From contig NW_004450398.1 of assembly GCF_000321225.1 (NCBI RefSeq), positions 1,463,198 through 1,527,197 on the forward strand: 64,000 bases of DNA, written 5' to 3'. The DNA comes from Odobenus rosmarus divergens (Eukaryota > Chordata > Mammalia > Carnivora > Odobenidae). Position numbers and translations under genes: made by a program. Below are positions 53,838 to 64,000 of the stretch, one piece after another (position 1 is the stretch's first letter; each line of letters starts with the position of its first letter). A model generated the notes under the pieces. That model was not told where the DNA came from, searched no databases, and saw nothing but the letters and a program-made list of their open reading frames with translations.

Positions 53838-56690
53838 AAATCATATGATGCCAGCTCTGAGATTATAATGAAATTAAACTGGAAACTAAAAATAGATAGC
53901 AGAAAATCCCAAAATACTTGGAGATTTAAACAATACACTTCTACATAACATGGGGCAAAGAAGAAATCTCCAGAGAAATGAAAAAGTATTTCAAACTAAA
54001 AATACAACACAACTTAACCAAAATTTGTGGGACTCAGCAAAAGCAGTGCTTACAGGGAAATTTATAGCATTGAATGCACACATTAGATGAGCAGGAACAT
54101 CTACAATCAGTTATCTAAGCTTCCTAGGAAACTAGAAAAAAGAGCAAATCAAAGAAAGAAGAAATCCCCAAAATTAGAGCAGAAACCAATGAAATTGAAA
54201 AAGTATATCAGAGTCCACAAAACCAAAAGCTGGTTCTTTGAAAAGATAAATTTACAAGCCTAGAGTCAGGTTAACTAAGAAAAAGAGAAAGGATACGAAT
54301 TATTAATATCAGAAATGAAAGCGAATACATCACCATAGATCCTGTGGACATTAAAAGAATAGTAAAGGAATATTAGTCACTCTATACCCACAAATTTGAT
54401 AACCTAGATGAAATGGGCCAATTCCTTGAAAGGTACAATCTGCAAATACCCGTATAAGAAGGAACAGATGATTTGAATAGGCCTGTACCTATTAAGGAAA
54501 TCAATAATTAACCAATCATTAATTAACCTTCAAATCAATAATTAACCTTCCAAAACAAAGCAGCCCAGATGGGTTTGCTGGTGAAATGAATTCTACCAAA
54601 CATTTAAGGAAGAAATGGTACCAGTTCTCTATAATCTTTTTCAAAAGATAGAAGCAGAGGGAATACTTCCTAACTCTGTGAGGCCAGCATTAATCCATTA
54701 CTGTAATCAGACAAACACATTACAGAAACAAAACAAAAAACCCAAAACCACAGACCAATGTCTTTCACGAACATAGATGCAAAAATCCTCAACAAAGTAT
54801 TAGCAAATTGAATCCAACAATGTATAAAAGGAATTATACACCACGACCAAGTGGGATTTATCCCAAGTATACAAGGTTGGCTCAACATTTGAAAATCAAT
54901 TAATGTAATCCATCACATCAAACAGACTAAAGAAGAAAAAATCACATGATTATTAGTAGATGCAGGAAAAGCATTTGACAAAATCCAATACCCATTCATG
55001 ACAAAAACTCTCAACCAGAAATAGAAGGGAAATTCCTCAACTTGTTAAAGAATATCTTTCAAAAAAATCTGCAGTTAACATCACACTTAATGGTGAGAAT
55101 CTAGAAACTTTCCCACTGAGATCAGAAATAAGGGAGGGATGTTCCCTCTTAGCACTCCTTTTCAACATTGTTCTGGAAGTTCTAGCTAATGCAATAGGAC
55201 AAGAAAAGGTAATATAAGATATACAGATTGTAAAGGAAGAAATAAAATTATTTTTCTTCCCAGATGACCTGACCATCTATGTATAAAATCTGAAAGAATC
55301 GACTAAAAGACTGTTAGAAATATGAAGCTATTATAGTAAAGTTTCAGGATACAAGGTTCATATACAAAAGTCAATTGCCTTCCTATCTATTAGCAACAAG
55401 CAAGTGGAATTTGAAAATAAAAATACCATTTCTAGTGGTATCCCCCAGATGAAATACCTAGGTATAAACCTAACAAAATATGTGTAAGAAATGCATGAGG
55501 AAAGCTATAAAACTCTGCTGAAAGAAATAAAAGAACTAAATACATATGCAAAAGACCCTAACAGACACCTTATAAAGATGTATGGATGGCAAATAAGTGC
55601 ATGAAAAGATTATATTATATGTCATCTGGGAAATGCAAAATAAAATAATGAATTTTACTTTATGCCTATTTATACCTATTTGAATGGCTAAGATCTGAAA
55701 CACTGACAACATCAAATGCTAGTGAGGATGTGGAGCAACAGGAACTCTCATACGTTGCCAGTGGGAGTAAAATGCTGCAGCCACTTTCAAAGACAGTTGG
55801 TGGTTTCTTAGAAAACTAAATGTATTCTTACTGTGTGACCCAGCAATCATGCTCTTCGCTGTTTACACAGAGGAGTTAAGAACTTGTGTTCACACAAGGG
55901 CGCCTGGCTGGCTCAATCGGTAGAACATGTGACTCTTTATCTCAGGGTTGTGAGTTCAACCCCCACGTTGAGCATAGAGCCTACTTAAAAGAACAAACAA
56001 ACTTATGTCCGCACAAAGCTCTGCACACAGATGTTTATAGTAGCATTATCCATAATTGCCCAAACTTGGAAGCAACCAGGGTGTCCTTCAGTAGGTGGAT
56101 GGATAAATAAACATGGCACATCCAGGCAATGAAATATTACTCCATTCTAAAAAGAAATGACCTATCCAGCCATGAAAAGATGGGAGGAAATTTAAATGCA
56201 TATTCCTGAGTAAAAGAAGCCAACGTGAGAAGGCTGTGTGCTATGTGTATGTGTGTGCTATGTATATGACATTCTGGAAAAGACAAAAGTATGGAGACAG
56301 TAAAGAGGTCAGCTATTTCCAGGGACTGGGAGAGGGAAGAATGAATAGGTGACTTGCGGAGGATTTTTATGGCAGTGAAATACTTTGTATGCTACTATGG
56401 TGGGAGATATAGATCATTATACATGTGTCCAAACCCATAGAATGTACAACCCCAAGAGTGAACCCTGAGGCAAAGTATGAACTTTGGATGATAACAATGT
56501 GTCAATGTAGGTTCTTCAATTGCATCAAATGTCCCACTGGGCCGGGGTCATTTGATAACAGGGGAGGTTCTGCATGTGTGGGGACAGGGGGTATATGGGA
56601 AATATCTATGCCTTCCTCTCAATTTTGCTATGAACCTAAAACTGCTCTAAAAAATGAGGTCTTAAAAAATATGGCGGGTGTGGTTCATTA
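53838..56690 (+). mobile_element. LINE-1, sense, ORF2 to 3' end, inactive
   Basis: ORF2-derived sequence runs from about 53840 (AACATAGATGCAAAAATCCT at about 54770, GATGCAGGAAAAGCATTTGA at about 54960), through the 3' UTR (AACTTGGAAGCAACCAGGGT at about 56070). All frames are broken by stops and indels; no intact protein. A short SINE is inserted at 55898. The 5' half is absent. Confidence 0.9.
55898..55999 (+). repeat. Can-SINE, short form, inside sense L1
   Basis: GGGCGCCTGGCTGGCTCAAT to an A-rich tail. Flanks AACTTGTGTTCACACAA (55881-55897) and AACTTATGTCCGCACAA (56000-56016) differ at 3 of 17. Confidence 0.93.
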
Positions 56691-57399
56691 AGGACCAGAT
56701 CTTGAATGAAATGCTCCACCCAAGTAAGAAGAGTTCACTGCGCCTCCTACTGGTTAGTTCTCTACAATGGGATATCTCTTGCCGTACCTATGCAAAATAA
56801 TGCCATCTTTTGATGGATTAACATGAAGGCTTGTTAATTTTCATGAGTCTGACTTGGGTGCAATAGGCCTTAATTAATCCTCTGCCTTAATTCAGAACTG
56901 GGAGCTCAATCCCCAGTTATTGGCAAGCCCAGCCCGGCCATCTTTTTTCAAGGACTTTTTTCAAGAACTTAATTTTGGTGGAAGCATGAGGGGCTGGGAA
57001 GACTTGTCTAGGAAGGTCTTTCTTCGAATCAAGTCCTTGAGTCCTGGTGCTCTGTCCAGCAGGTTCACCAGCTTTTTGTCCAGTAATGATAGAAACATGG
57101 AGAAGTGGGACCAAAGATGCTGGGAGCCCTACTCTGGCCAGCTCTGGTAGAATAGGGTGATGGCACACTCAGCTAGTCATCAGAATGGTCTGCAGGGAGT
57201 CATTCCCACTCCCCCACCCCCAACGTGGTTCTGATTTTCCAGGCCTAGAATGTGCTGTGTTGACTGGGAACCACCATGTGAAACATAGCAAGGTTTTCTC
57301 TCAAATTCCTGACCATGAACAGGGGAGGATTCTAGGACTGTGGACAGAGACTAGAGTCTCCTGGAGAAGATGCAAGAAGCGATAACCACTGAGCTAAGC
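56691..57399. other. No repeat recognised; possible retained non-coding sequence
   Basis: About 700 bases between an L1 and a MIR without repeat hallmarks; no exon boundaries. Confidence 0.4.
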
Positions 57400-57612
57400 T
57401 GCAGAGTTGAGAGAGAGGAGACTCTGGAGCCAGGGGGTGTCCTGCTGTGTGACTTGGGACAAATGACTTAATCTCTCTGTGCCCCACTTCCTTGTCTGTA
57501 CCATAGGATGATATTAGTTGCACCTCACTGGTGGTTTTTGGTGGTGGGGTGAGGGGGAGGTTTGACTGAATGAGTTAATATTCAGTGAGGGCTTTGCTTG
57601 GTGCCTGACACA
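57400..57612 (+). repeat. MIR SINE
   Basis: CTGCTGTGTGACTTGGGACA, CTTAATCTCTCTGTGCCCCA; 3' end TTGCTTGGTGCCTGACACA. Confidence 0.85.
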
Positions 57613-57890
57613 ATTTTTTTAAATTGAGATTTATTTGACACACAACAATGTAGAAGTTGGAGGTATACAACATCTTGACTTGATATTTATGTTGCAACAT
57701 GGTTACCATTGTAACATTAGCTAACACCACTGTGGAGGCCCAGAGCCATCATTTCTTCTAGTATGGGGGGCAACTCAGATCTAATTTCTTAGCAAGTTTA
57801 ATGTTTATAATCCAGTTTTCTGGTCTGTGATCACTGCACCGTGTATTAGGTCTCTAGGACTCTCCTATCTACTGGTTGCAAGTATACAAT
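57613..57890 (-). mobile_element. L1 3' UTR fragment, antisense
   Basis: GAAGTTGGAGGTATACAACA, CATGGTTACCATTGTAACAT. The remainder to 58330 has no firm feature. Confidence 0.6.
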
Positions 57891-58339
57891 TTTCTAATAG
57901 CATTATTATCTGTTGTTTTGTTTTGTTTTGTTTTTGAGGTTTCAAGGCAATCTCTCCTTCGTCAACTCCCAATGATCCTCTGGCATAAAAACCCAGAAGT
58001 AAGGCTTCCTTTCTCAGAAGCAAGGCTCTCCTCGGCATGTTTCACATCTTCTATGTGTGCGTCTCATTTCCCCACTGGGATTTTAGCTCCTATAGGCCCG
58101 CCCCGTTCGATGTATTTTCTTCTTTTCTTTATAGCGTTTGGCACCACCCAGAACATGTTGTGGGCCTCCAGGCAGCTGTGAGGGGATTTTCAACCTTCAG
58201 CCCTATGGGTGAGGGGCCAATGAACATGTTTGAGCTGGCAGAATTCCTGGTTTCAAAATAGGAGAAGAAAGTGGACCAAGTATAAGAGTATAATTGATTG
58301 TTTCCCGAAAACATCATGTGTCAACCAGTCAACTGTGTC

Positions 58340-58805
58340 TCAGTTTAACTCTAAGAAAGTACCATTGAATGTACCCTTCACTGTCCATCAGGGGATGAAT
58401 GAATAAACCATCTGTGGTTTATCCGTCCTGTGGAATAGCATGCAGCCACGAAAACGAGGGAAATGCGGACAGCCTGCCACATGGCACGTGAGCCTGGAAA
58501 ACAGGATGCTTGGTGAAGGGGGCCGGTCGCTAAAGACCACATAGCGAATGATTCCATTCCTGTGAAATGTCCACAGTAGGCAAATTCGTGGAGACTGAAC
58601 GCAGATCAGTGATGACCAGGGACTGGGGTGACAGGAAATGTGGAGGCTCCTGGTGATGGGGTTTCCTTTCGTGGTGATGAAAACGTTCTAAAATTGGTTG
58701 TGATGATGGTTGCACAACTCTGGACGGGCCGAAAACCATTGAGTTGTGAACTTTCAATGGGAGAATTTTTGGATCTGTATTATATCATAATAAAGTGGTT
58801 TATAA
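58340..58805 (+). mobile_element. L1M 3' end
   Basis: TTCACTGTCCATCAGGGGAT, GGTTGTGATGATGGTTGCAC and GTATTATATCATAATAAAGT, ending in the L1 polyadenylation region. Confidence 0.85.
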
Positions 58806-59000
58806 AAAGCAGATTTATTGCGGGAGGTAGGTGACAATGAAGAGGTGCTGGGCCTGCAGGGCTGAAGGAGGTGGTGGCCCAGGAGGTTGGCTGCCTGGGG
58901 CCTAAAACCAAAGGTGCAGGTGGAGGTCAGTTTGAGCTGAGGAAGAGGAGGTAGGGTCTGGGAAAGGCCACAGAGCACAGGTGAGCAGACCTGCCCCTCT

Positions 59001-59198
59001 TTTTTTTTTTTTTTTTTTGCTAAATCTATGATTTCTTATACTGGCTTATAGTAAAGAAGCAGGGGGAGCAGAAGAGGGAGAGGGAGAAGCAGGCTACCTG
59101 CTGAGCAGGGAGCCTGATGTGGGGCTTGATCCCAGGATCCTAGGATCATGACCTGAGCCAAAGGCAGATGCTTAACGACTGAGCCACCCAGGCGCCCC
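59001..59198 (-). repeat. Can-SINE with a foreign stretch in its tail
   Basis: After poly(T), 59019-59055 (GCTAAATCTATGATTTCTTA...) replaces the usual AGATTTTATTTATTTATTTG. The rest is a standard antisense body ending CACCCAGGCGCCCC. Flanks CTGCCCCTCTT and CTTCCCCCTCTT. Confidence 0.88.
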
Positions 59199-59354
59199 TT
59201 CCCCCTCTTCTTAACTGCTGGTCCTAATGTGTCAAGGAGGGAGGCCTTGGACCTGAGCTCTGAGAGACCCTTCAGCTGTCCTGTTTGGTGACATCCATGG
59301 CTAAGGCCTGGCTTCACCTACCCAGAGCAGTGGGACAAACAAGCCAGACCTAAC

Positions 59355-59450
59355 GGTGATGATGGTTCCACGACATTGTGAATGCACTCAGTGCCACCAA
59401 AGTACCATTTAAAAATGGATAAAATCGTAAATTTGATTAGACCCCGTTAA
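59355..59450 (+). mobile_element. L1M 3'-end fragment
   Basis: GGTGATGATGGTTCCACGAC, TGCCACCAAAGTACCATTTA. Confidence 0.65.
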
Positions 59451-59627
59451 AAGAAAAAGAAATCAAACCATGGCCCTGTTTGCCTTCTGCCCCGAGAGCT
59501 CCATTTACAAGGCTTGAAGAGGCAAACCTTTCTTTCCTCTACACTGAAAAGGGATTTTCCCCCTCATTGGTCAGAAGCCCCCCCACCCGCCTCCTGGGTA
59601 GAGTGCTAAGAACTTTATCGGATGCTT

Positions 59628-59637
59628 CTGATTGGCT
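59628..59637 (+). promoter_or_regulatory. CCAAT/Y-box (NF-Y) motif
   Basis: CTGATTGGCT is a perfect inverted CCAAT in the MHC class II Y-box form. A GC-rich stretch and the candidate exon follow within 150 bases. A convincing X box at the usual spacing upstream is not present. Confidence 0.35.
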
Positions 59638-59771
59638 GGGTCTTTGCTCTGGAAGCCCCCTTCTCCCCCCTCCCCATCAGCCCTGGGATGGGAGAGTTGA
59701 TCCAGGCTGAGCCCGCCTCTTCGGGAAAGAAAATTCCTTTCAGGGCGCTCTGTGCCATCAGAGAGAGGCTG

Positions 59772-59868
59772 ATGGTGTGGGGCTTCCTTGGGCTGGTGGC
59801 GGTGCTGGTGCCCATGAGGCTCCTGGGTCTGGTCCCGCTCTGGGCGCTGGTGGCAGTGACTTCGGGGA
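59772..59868 (+). CDS. Candidate first coding exon with signal-peptide-like N-terminus (unrecognised gene)
   Basis: From the ATG at 59772 the frame reads 32 codons of mostly Leu/Val/Ala/Gly with one Arg in the middle (starts MVWGFLGLVAVLV, ends WALVAVTSG). It then meets GGA|GTAAGTA at 59868/59869, a near-ideal donor. A second in-frame ATG at 59814 would give a more ordinary signal peptide of about 18 residues. A perfect CTGATTGGCT CCAAT/Y-box lies at 59628-59637. The segment is not a repeat I recognise. Against it: the start context is weak (C at -3), and about 100 open bases can occur by chance in GC-rich DNA. I do not recognise the protein. It could be a real first exon, a decayed gene, or coincidence. 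Confidence 0.3.
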
Positions 59869-60249
59869 GTAAGTAAAGCTGGTGCGGTGCTGGTTCTCTC
59901 GGGCGGAGCTGGGCCAGTAGTTCATCCACCTGGGACAGTATTTTAGCAGCTAGATGCCTGTTCACCTGTTCCTCTGCCTCCCTTTCATGGGGAAAAGGAG
60001 AGCGAGCTTACAGGTGGATCCCTCGTTTCTTGCTCCTGTCTTCCACCAACATCCTCTGAAACCTGAGACCAGATCTGTAACCCCGAGCGATGAAATGCTG
60101 ACCTTGGACTCTTGAGCCCGTGTGCAGGGATGCTTAGCTGTCTGCCAGGGTATATGAGGTGGTGAGCTTGAAGATACTAAGTAGCTCTCTGATGCAGGGT
60201 AACTGGGTGAAGTGAGCTTTTATGTGTTGTCTGTTTACTGCAGAAGGGT

Positions 60250-60905
60250 CTAGGACAGCTCTATCCAATAAAATAGAATGGGAGCCAATGTGTAATTTGA
60301 AAGTTTCTAGCAGCCATGTTTAAAAAATGTTAAAAAGGAACGGGTGACATTAATTTTAAGAATATATTTTACTGGACCCAGTATAACCAAAATCTCATTA
60401 GAAAATGTAATCAATGTAAAAAAGTATTAATGAGATTTATTTTCCGTTCTCTGAGATCCAGTGTGTATTTTATACTGGGAGCGTATTTCAATTTTTTTTT
60501 TAAGATTTTGTTTTTAAGTCATCTCTACACCCAATGTGGGGCTCGAACTTACAACCCCAAGAGCAGGAGTCGCGCATGCTACCCAGTGAGCCAGCCAGGT
60601 GCCCCCATATTCCAGTTTGGATACTAAATTTTCATCGCAAATACTTGACGTGTATTTCGATTTCCTAAGATTTAGAGTTGAAAAAGGAGTTTTGTATACT
60701 AAGTTGTTCTAAACGTACTTAAGTTTTCCAGTGGCTGACTTTAGTATTGGTTTTTAATTTAAAATTAAATGAATAACAAAAAAAATACTAACAAATTACA
60801 AAATGAAAAGTTCCTCCATAACACCAGCCACATTTCAGATGCCCAATAGCCGCACGTGGCTGGCATCTGCCTAAGGCACTGGATGGTGCAGGTCAGATTA
60901 TAGCT
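60250..60905 (+). mobile_element. Old hAT-like DNA transposon, split by a SINE
   Basis: GGACAGCTCTATCCAATAAA at the start and CCCAATAGCCGCACGTGGCT at the end are the near-complementary termini of a common element. The interior matches the partial copy at 32680. Subfamily not assigned. Confidence 0.62.
60492..60605 (-). repeat. Can-SINE, short form, inside hAT-like element
   Basis: Poly(T), AGTCATCTCTACACCCAATG, ending GCCAGCCAGGTGCCCCC. Confidence 0.9.
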
Positions 60906-60909
60906 GTTT

Positions 60910-61770
60910 TTTGTTTTTTGGGCTTTTTGGCTATGTTTTCAGCACTTATTTGCCTGGTGCACAGTAGGTACTCAGTAAATCTGTGCTGGATAAATGAATC
61001 AACAGGGACCAGAACTGACATCTGAGAAAGCTGAAATGAGTCCTGATTTCATTTCCAGGCTGTAGAGATAACCTCAATTTCAGACCCTTTCAGATCTCTC
61101 CCTAGAAATGAGTAGGATCCTATGGGAAGATTTCTTACCTCCCAGGACTCCGTGTTCCCCCCTCCTTTGTTGATCTTTTGAGTAGGATTATTGAATCATT
61201 TTGAAACTTATTTTTAATTTAAATATTATTTTTTTTAAGTGCTTGAGAAGTAGAAGGGAATAAGACTCAGTTTGAGCACTAATGTTCTTTGCACACATCT
61301 CGTTTCTGGAGCTCATGGTGGATGGGGGCTTGCGGGCTCAGCTGCTTTGCAGAGTAGCTGGTGGGTAAAGCAGGTTGTTGGATGAGCAAGCAAGCAGAAT
61401 GCTGGATCTGTGCACAACCTGGGGTTTAATGATCATGCATAAATTAACGATAATACGTAAACAGGTTTAATTTGGTGTCCAGAGTACATATTGTCAAAGA
61501 GTTGGAGGAAAATTGGGAGGGAAATCCATTGAGTTAAATGTCTTTGAAATGTAGTTTTATCCATCGATACTCTACTTGAGAGCAAAGAGCATTTTCTTAG
61601 ATGACACACAACATTTGGGAGGTGGAACATCCTACCATGTTCTTTTGTTGCAAAGGGTCTATACAAAATGGTGTAAAATGCACTTTACCCCGTTTGGGGG
61701 AAGTGCTTTGTCTTTCAAGGGATTAAACAGGCTGTCATAGGTAATGGTTAGCAGTTGGGGCACAGTGGGG
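60910..61770. other. No firm feature; short L2/MIR-class end near 60950
   Basis: CCTGGTGCACAGTAGGTACT followed by CAGTAAATCTGTGCTGG is an L2/MIR-class 3' end; the rest is unassigned. Confidence 0.45.
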
Positions 61771-61778
61771 TGGGGTTT

Positions 61779-61970
61779 TTTTTTTAAGATTTTATTTATT
61801 TACTTGACAGAGACACAGCGAGAGAGGGAACACAAGCAGGGGGAGTGGGAGAGGGAGAAGCAGGCTTCCCACGGAGCAGAGAGCCCGATGCGGGGCTCGA
61901 TCCCAGGACCCTGGGATCATGACCTGAGCCAAAGGCAGATGCTTAATGACTGAGCCACCCAGGCGCCCCT
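61779..61970 (-). repeat. Can-SINE, full length
   Basis: Poly(T), AAGATTTTATTTATTTACTT, ending GAGCCACCCAGGCGCCCC; imperfect GTGGGGTGGGGTTTT flanks. Confidence 0.94.
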
Positions 61971-62821
61971 GGTGGGGTGGTTTTGAGGATAGAAATGGTA
62001 TTACTGAAAAGCTGTTGTATGAAAATGGCTGCAGATGGATGGATACCTGGCTGAGGCTGTCCCAGGAGGGCCAATTATGGCCAGAAATATGCAGGCAAGT
62101 GGCTGAAAGGAAGGACAAATGAGAGTGACAGAAGGTGGAAGTGGGAAGGCCTCAGGCTGGGATGGGTGGAGGGAGAGCTGCTGGGGAGAGGGGCTGGGAG
62201 GTTCCCTGCAGAGGGACCTCAGTGGCCCGAGATAGTGGCTAAGGAGGTCTCAGGAGGTCGGGAGCCCATGCTGTTCATGCTGTGGTTGTCTTCTGCAGCT
62301 GAGAAGGTGGTGGTGCAGGGTGGGGATGAGGTGTCCCGAGACCCACCAGGGAGCAGCGCTAGGGTCCAGCGTTCACTGCTGCAGCCCCTTGGTCTGGCTT
62401 TGTTGGTTCGTAGTGGTCAGGGAGGGCCCTACTGGGGCGAGACCTGAAGCAGCCTGGGGTGTGAAGAGCAGGAGGAACAGTGGGCAGGAGGGAACGGCAT
62501 GTGCAGAGGCCTTGAGCTGAAGAAGAGCCAGTGTGGTTGGAGGGTGAGGGCAGGATGAGATGTGGCCAGAGGGCAGAGCAAGGTCAGCTCTCATGGTAAG
62601 GATGTCCTTATGAGTGCATGTGGCTCAGGAGTGGTGGGCAGGAGACTGAGGAGCTGTTAAATCAGGAGTGATGTGATCAGGTTTAGGTTTTTAAGATGAC
62701 TGTAGCTGTGGATGATGAATTGTGGACACGGGGAATAGTTAGGAGGCTACTGCCATCATCTCGGCAAGAGAAGGTGTGGCTTTGTCTAGAGTGATGGCCA
62801 GGGAGATGGAGACACACAGAT

Positions 62822-63038
62822 GGAGGGAGGGAGGGGAGGAGGGAGGGAGGGGAGGNNNNNNNNNNNNNNNNNNNNNNNNNNNNNNNNNNNNNNNNNNNNN
62901 NNNNNNNNNNNNNNNNNNNNNNNNNNNNNNNNNNNNNNNNNNNNNNGTGGATAGATGCATGGATGGAGGGAGGGATGGAGAGATGGGGAGGAGGGAGGGA
63001 GAGATGGAGGGAGGGAGGGGAGGGAGGAGGGAGGGAGA
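62822..63038 (+). repeat. Purine-rich (GGA/GGGA)n tract flanking an assembly gap
   Basis: Near-pure G/A on both sides of the gap, with GGATGGAGGGAGG variants. Confidence 0.93.
62856..62946. other. Assembly gap (91 N)
   Basis: Undetermined bases in a low-complexity purine tract. The true length is unknown. Confidence 1.
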
Positions 63039-63366
63039 GAGTCCTGCATCTGCCGATGGAGTTGGCAGAGTGTGCTGATGTACTGGATTTGGGGTGGCAA
63101 TAAGGGAAAGGAGTAGAAGTACAGATGACTCCCAGGTCACCAGCTTAAGCAATCAGGACGGTGGTGTGGGCAAGCAAGATGGGGAAGAGCAGGTTGGGTA
63201 AGGGGTGGGGAGGTCACTCCCAGGCCAATGGGATACAGGAGAGCTGGCGTTCTCTCCTATCCCCTTGAACCCTTAACCGTCCCGTTCACAAGTAGATCAG
63301 TAGCCCATGGGCTGGGGCTCTCCTTCCTCTGGCCTTGCGCTCGTTCCATCTGATCTGTGATTTCAG

Positions 63367-63420
63367 AAATTCCACATTCGCTGGTGAGACAGGCGGCCTC
63401 CTGCATGATGGCGTGCACAG
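63367..63420 (+). CDS. Candidate 54-bp internal exon, phase-compatible with 59772-59868
   Basis: It is bounded by an acceptor-like CTGTGATTTCAG and a donor GTGAGC. Joined to the candidate exon ending at 59868 (phase 1), it stays open: K-IPHSLVRQAASCMMACT-, again leaving phase 1. Exons of 54 bases in symmetric phase are common in real genes, but chance is a serious alternative; the acceptor tract is only moderate. An assembly gap and an old repeat lie in the intervening 3.5 kb. Confidence 0.22.
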
Positions 63421-64000
63421 GTGAGCGAGTCTCCCAGGAGACCTTATCCCACCTCTGGTGACCAGGAGACAGGATGGGGCGGGGGTGGTTGTGGGAACAA
63501 GGCGGACCAGCTACCGGGTGTGATTCTGGACAGCCTCAGAGGGCATGTCCCCGTTCCCAGGGGAGGCTGGTTGCGCGGAGCAAGGCCAATTCTGGAAAGG
63601 CCATCTGGTCAGCAGCAGTTAGAGAAGCAAACAACACACCCTTGGGGTAAAGCGCCCACGGGCTTTGGCCTCATACCTTGTGGTCCCCAGGTGGAATAAA
63701 CGTCTGTGCTGGGTGATTCTATTTGCATTTTGGGGTGGAGTAGATGAAAGAACCTCAGGCAAATTCTTTGGAGGGAGAAAAGTGTCCTGGGAGTGAAAGG
63801 GGTGGCTCTGTCTGAGCACATGAACACGTTAGTTCACTTGAAAGCCCCAGAGAAGGGTGGGGTGTCATAGTAAGTTGGTTTTGCAATCGGTCCCCTGGCC
63901 TAAATGGAGGGTTAGAAAAGTACAGAGCTGTCTGCTCCCTAAATCAGCCCTTTCCGCCACCTCAGTGCCCCTGAGGCCCATCAGCTTGACAGTTCTGCCC
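63421..64000 (+). other. No firm feature
   Basis: Follows the 54-bp candidate exon; a weak acceptor-like CCCCAG with AATAAA just after it lies near 63690-63700. No repeat is recognised. Confidence 0.35.

Larger units (their letters stand above)
62490..63130 (+). repeat. Ancient interspersed repeat, family not assigned, with purine-rich expansion
   Basis: GGCATGTGCAGAGGCCTTGA, AGGAGTGATGTGATCAGGTT, AGTTAGGAGGCTACTGCCAT follow a common old-repeat order, also seen near 6540. A (GGGAGGGA)-type tract and a gap lie within it. Confidence 0.5.

Noticed and set aside
53838..56690. Possible active LINE-1
   Set aside because: The 5' half and ORF1 are missing, and ORF2 is broken by many stops and indels.
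59593..59606. X-box-like partner of the Y-box, suggesting an MHC class II-type promoter
   Set aside because: CCTGGGTAGAGTGC matches only about half of the X-box consensus; spacing is near-right but the match is too weak.
63690..63703. Terminal exon with AATAAA for the candidate downstream gene
   Set aside because: The acceptor CCCCAG is weak and the frame closes after about nine codons; AATAAA is too close to the acceptor to be convincing.

Overview
This is nuclear DNA from a carnivoran mammal. The clearest marker is about two dozen copies of the tRNA-Lys-derived Can-SINE family, in both orientations, several with perfect 17-19 bp target-site duplications. Their body sequence (TTAACGACTGAGCCACCCAG type, with AAATAAATAAA-type tails) looks more like the arctoid form (seal, bear, mustelid) than the dog or cat form; that finer placement is inference. 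There is no sign of prokaryotic, organellar or plasmid DNA.

One protein-coding gene is fully supported: LITAF (SIMPLE), on the + strand. A CpG-island promoter with a non-coding first exon lies near 13.4-14.1 kb (exon 1 donor at 13694). A 21-kb intron 1 follows, then three coding exons at 34897-35116, 37544-37700 and 41160-41268. Joined, they give a 161-residue protein, the same length as human LITAF. The 3' UTR ends near one of three AATAAA signals at 42520, 42724 or 43002. The reading shows the PTAP/PPxY adaptor motifs and the split zinc-binding LITAF domain with its membrane-associated hydrophobic insert.

Layout: 1-13.2 kb is upstream DNA with an antisense LINE-1, MIR, L2, MLT1 and Can-SINE copies and a nested L1/SINE/LTR block (9.2-11.85 kb). 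13.2-14.2 kb is the CpG island. 14.2-34.9 kb is intron 1, which contains a 1.9-kb GT-rich minisatellite (29.29-31.19 kb), a G-rich quadruplex-type tract (32.18 kb) and an AT hairpin (28.17 kb). 34.9-43.0 kb is the LITAF body. 43-64 kb is downstream DNA rich in old L1 3' ends, SINEs and hAT-like elements, with a 2.8-kb sense L1 (53.84-56.69 kb) and an assembly gap in a purine-rich repeat (62856-62946).

The most open question is at 59772-59868. A short exon-like reading encodes a hydrophobic, signal-peptide-like N-terminus, ends at a strong splice donor, and lies 135 bp downstream of a perfect CCAAT/Y-box motif. A 54-bp exon-like segment at 63367-63420 keeps the same phase. Together they could be the start of an unrecognised secreted or membrane protein gene running off the window, but this is unproven.
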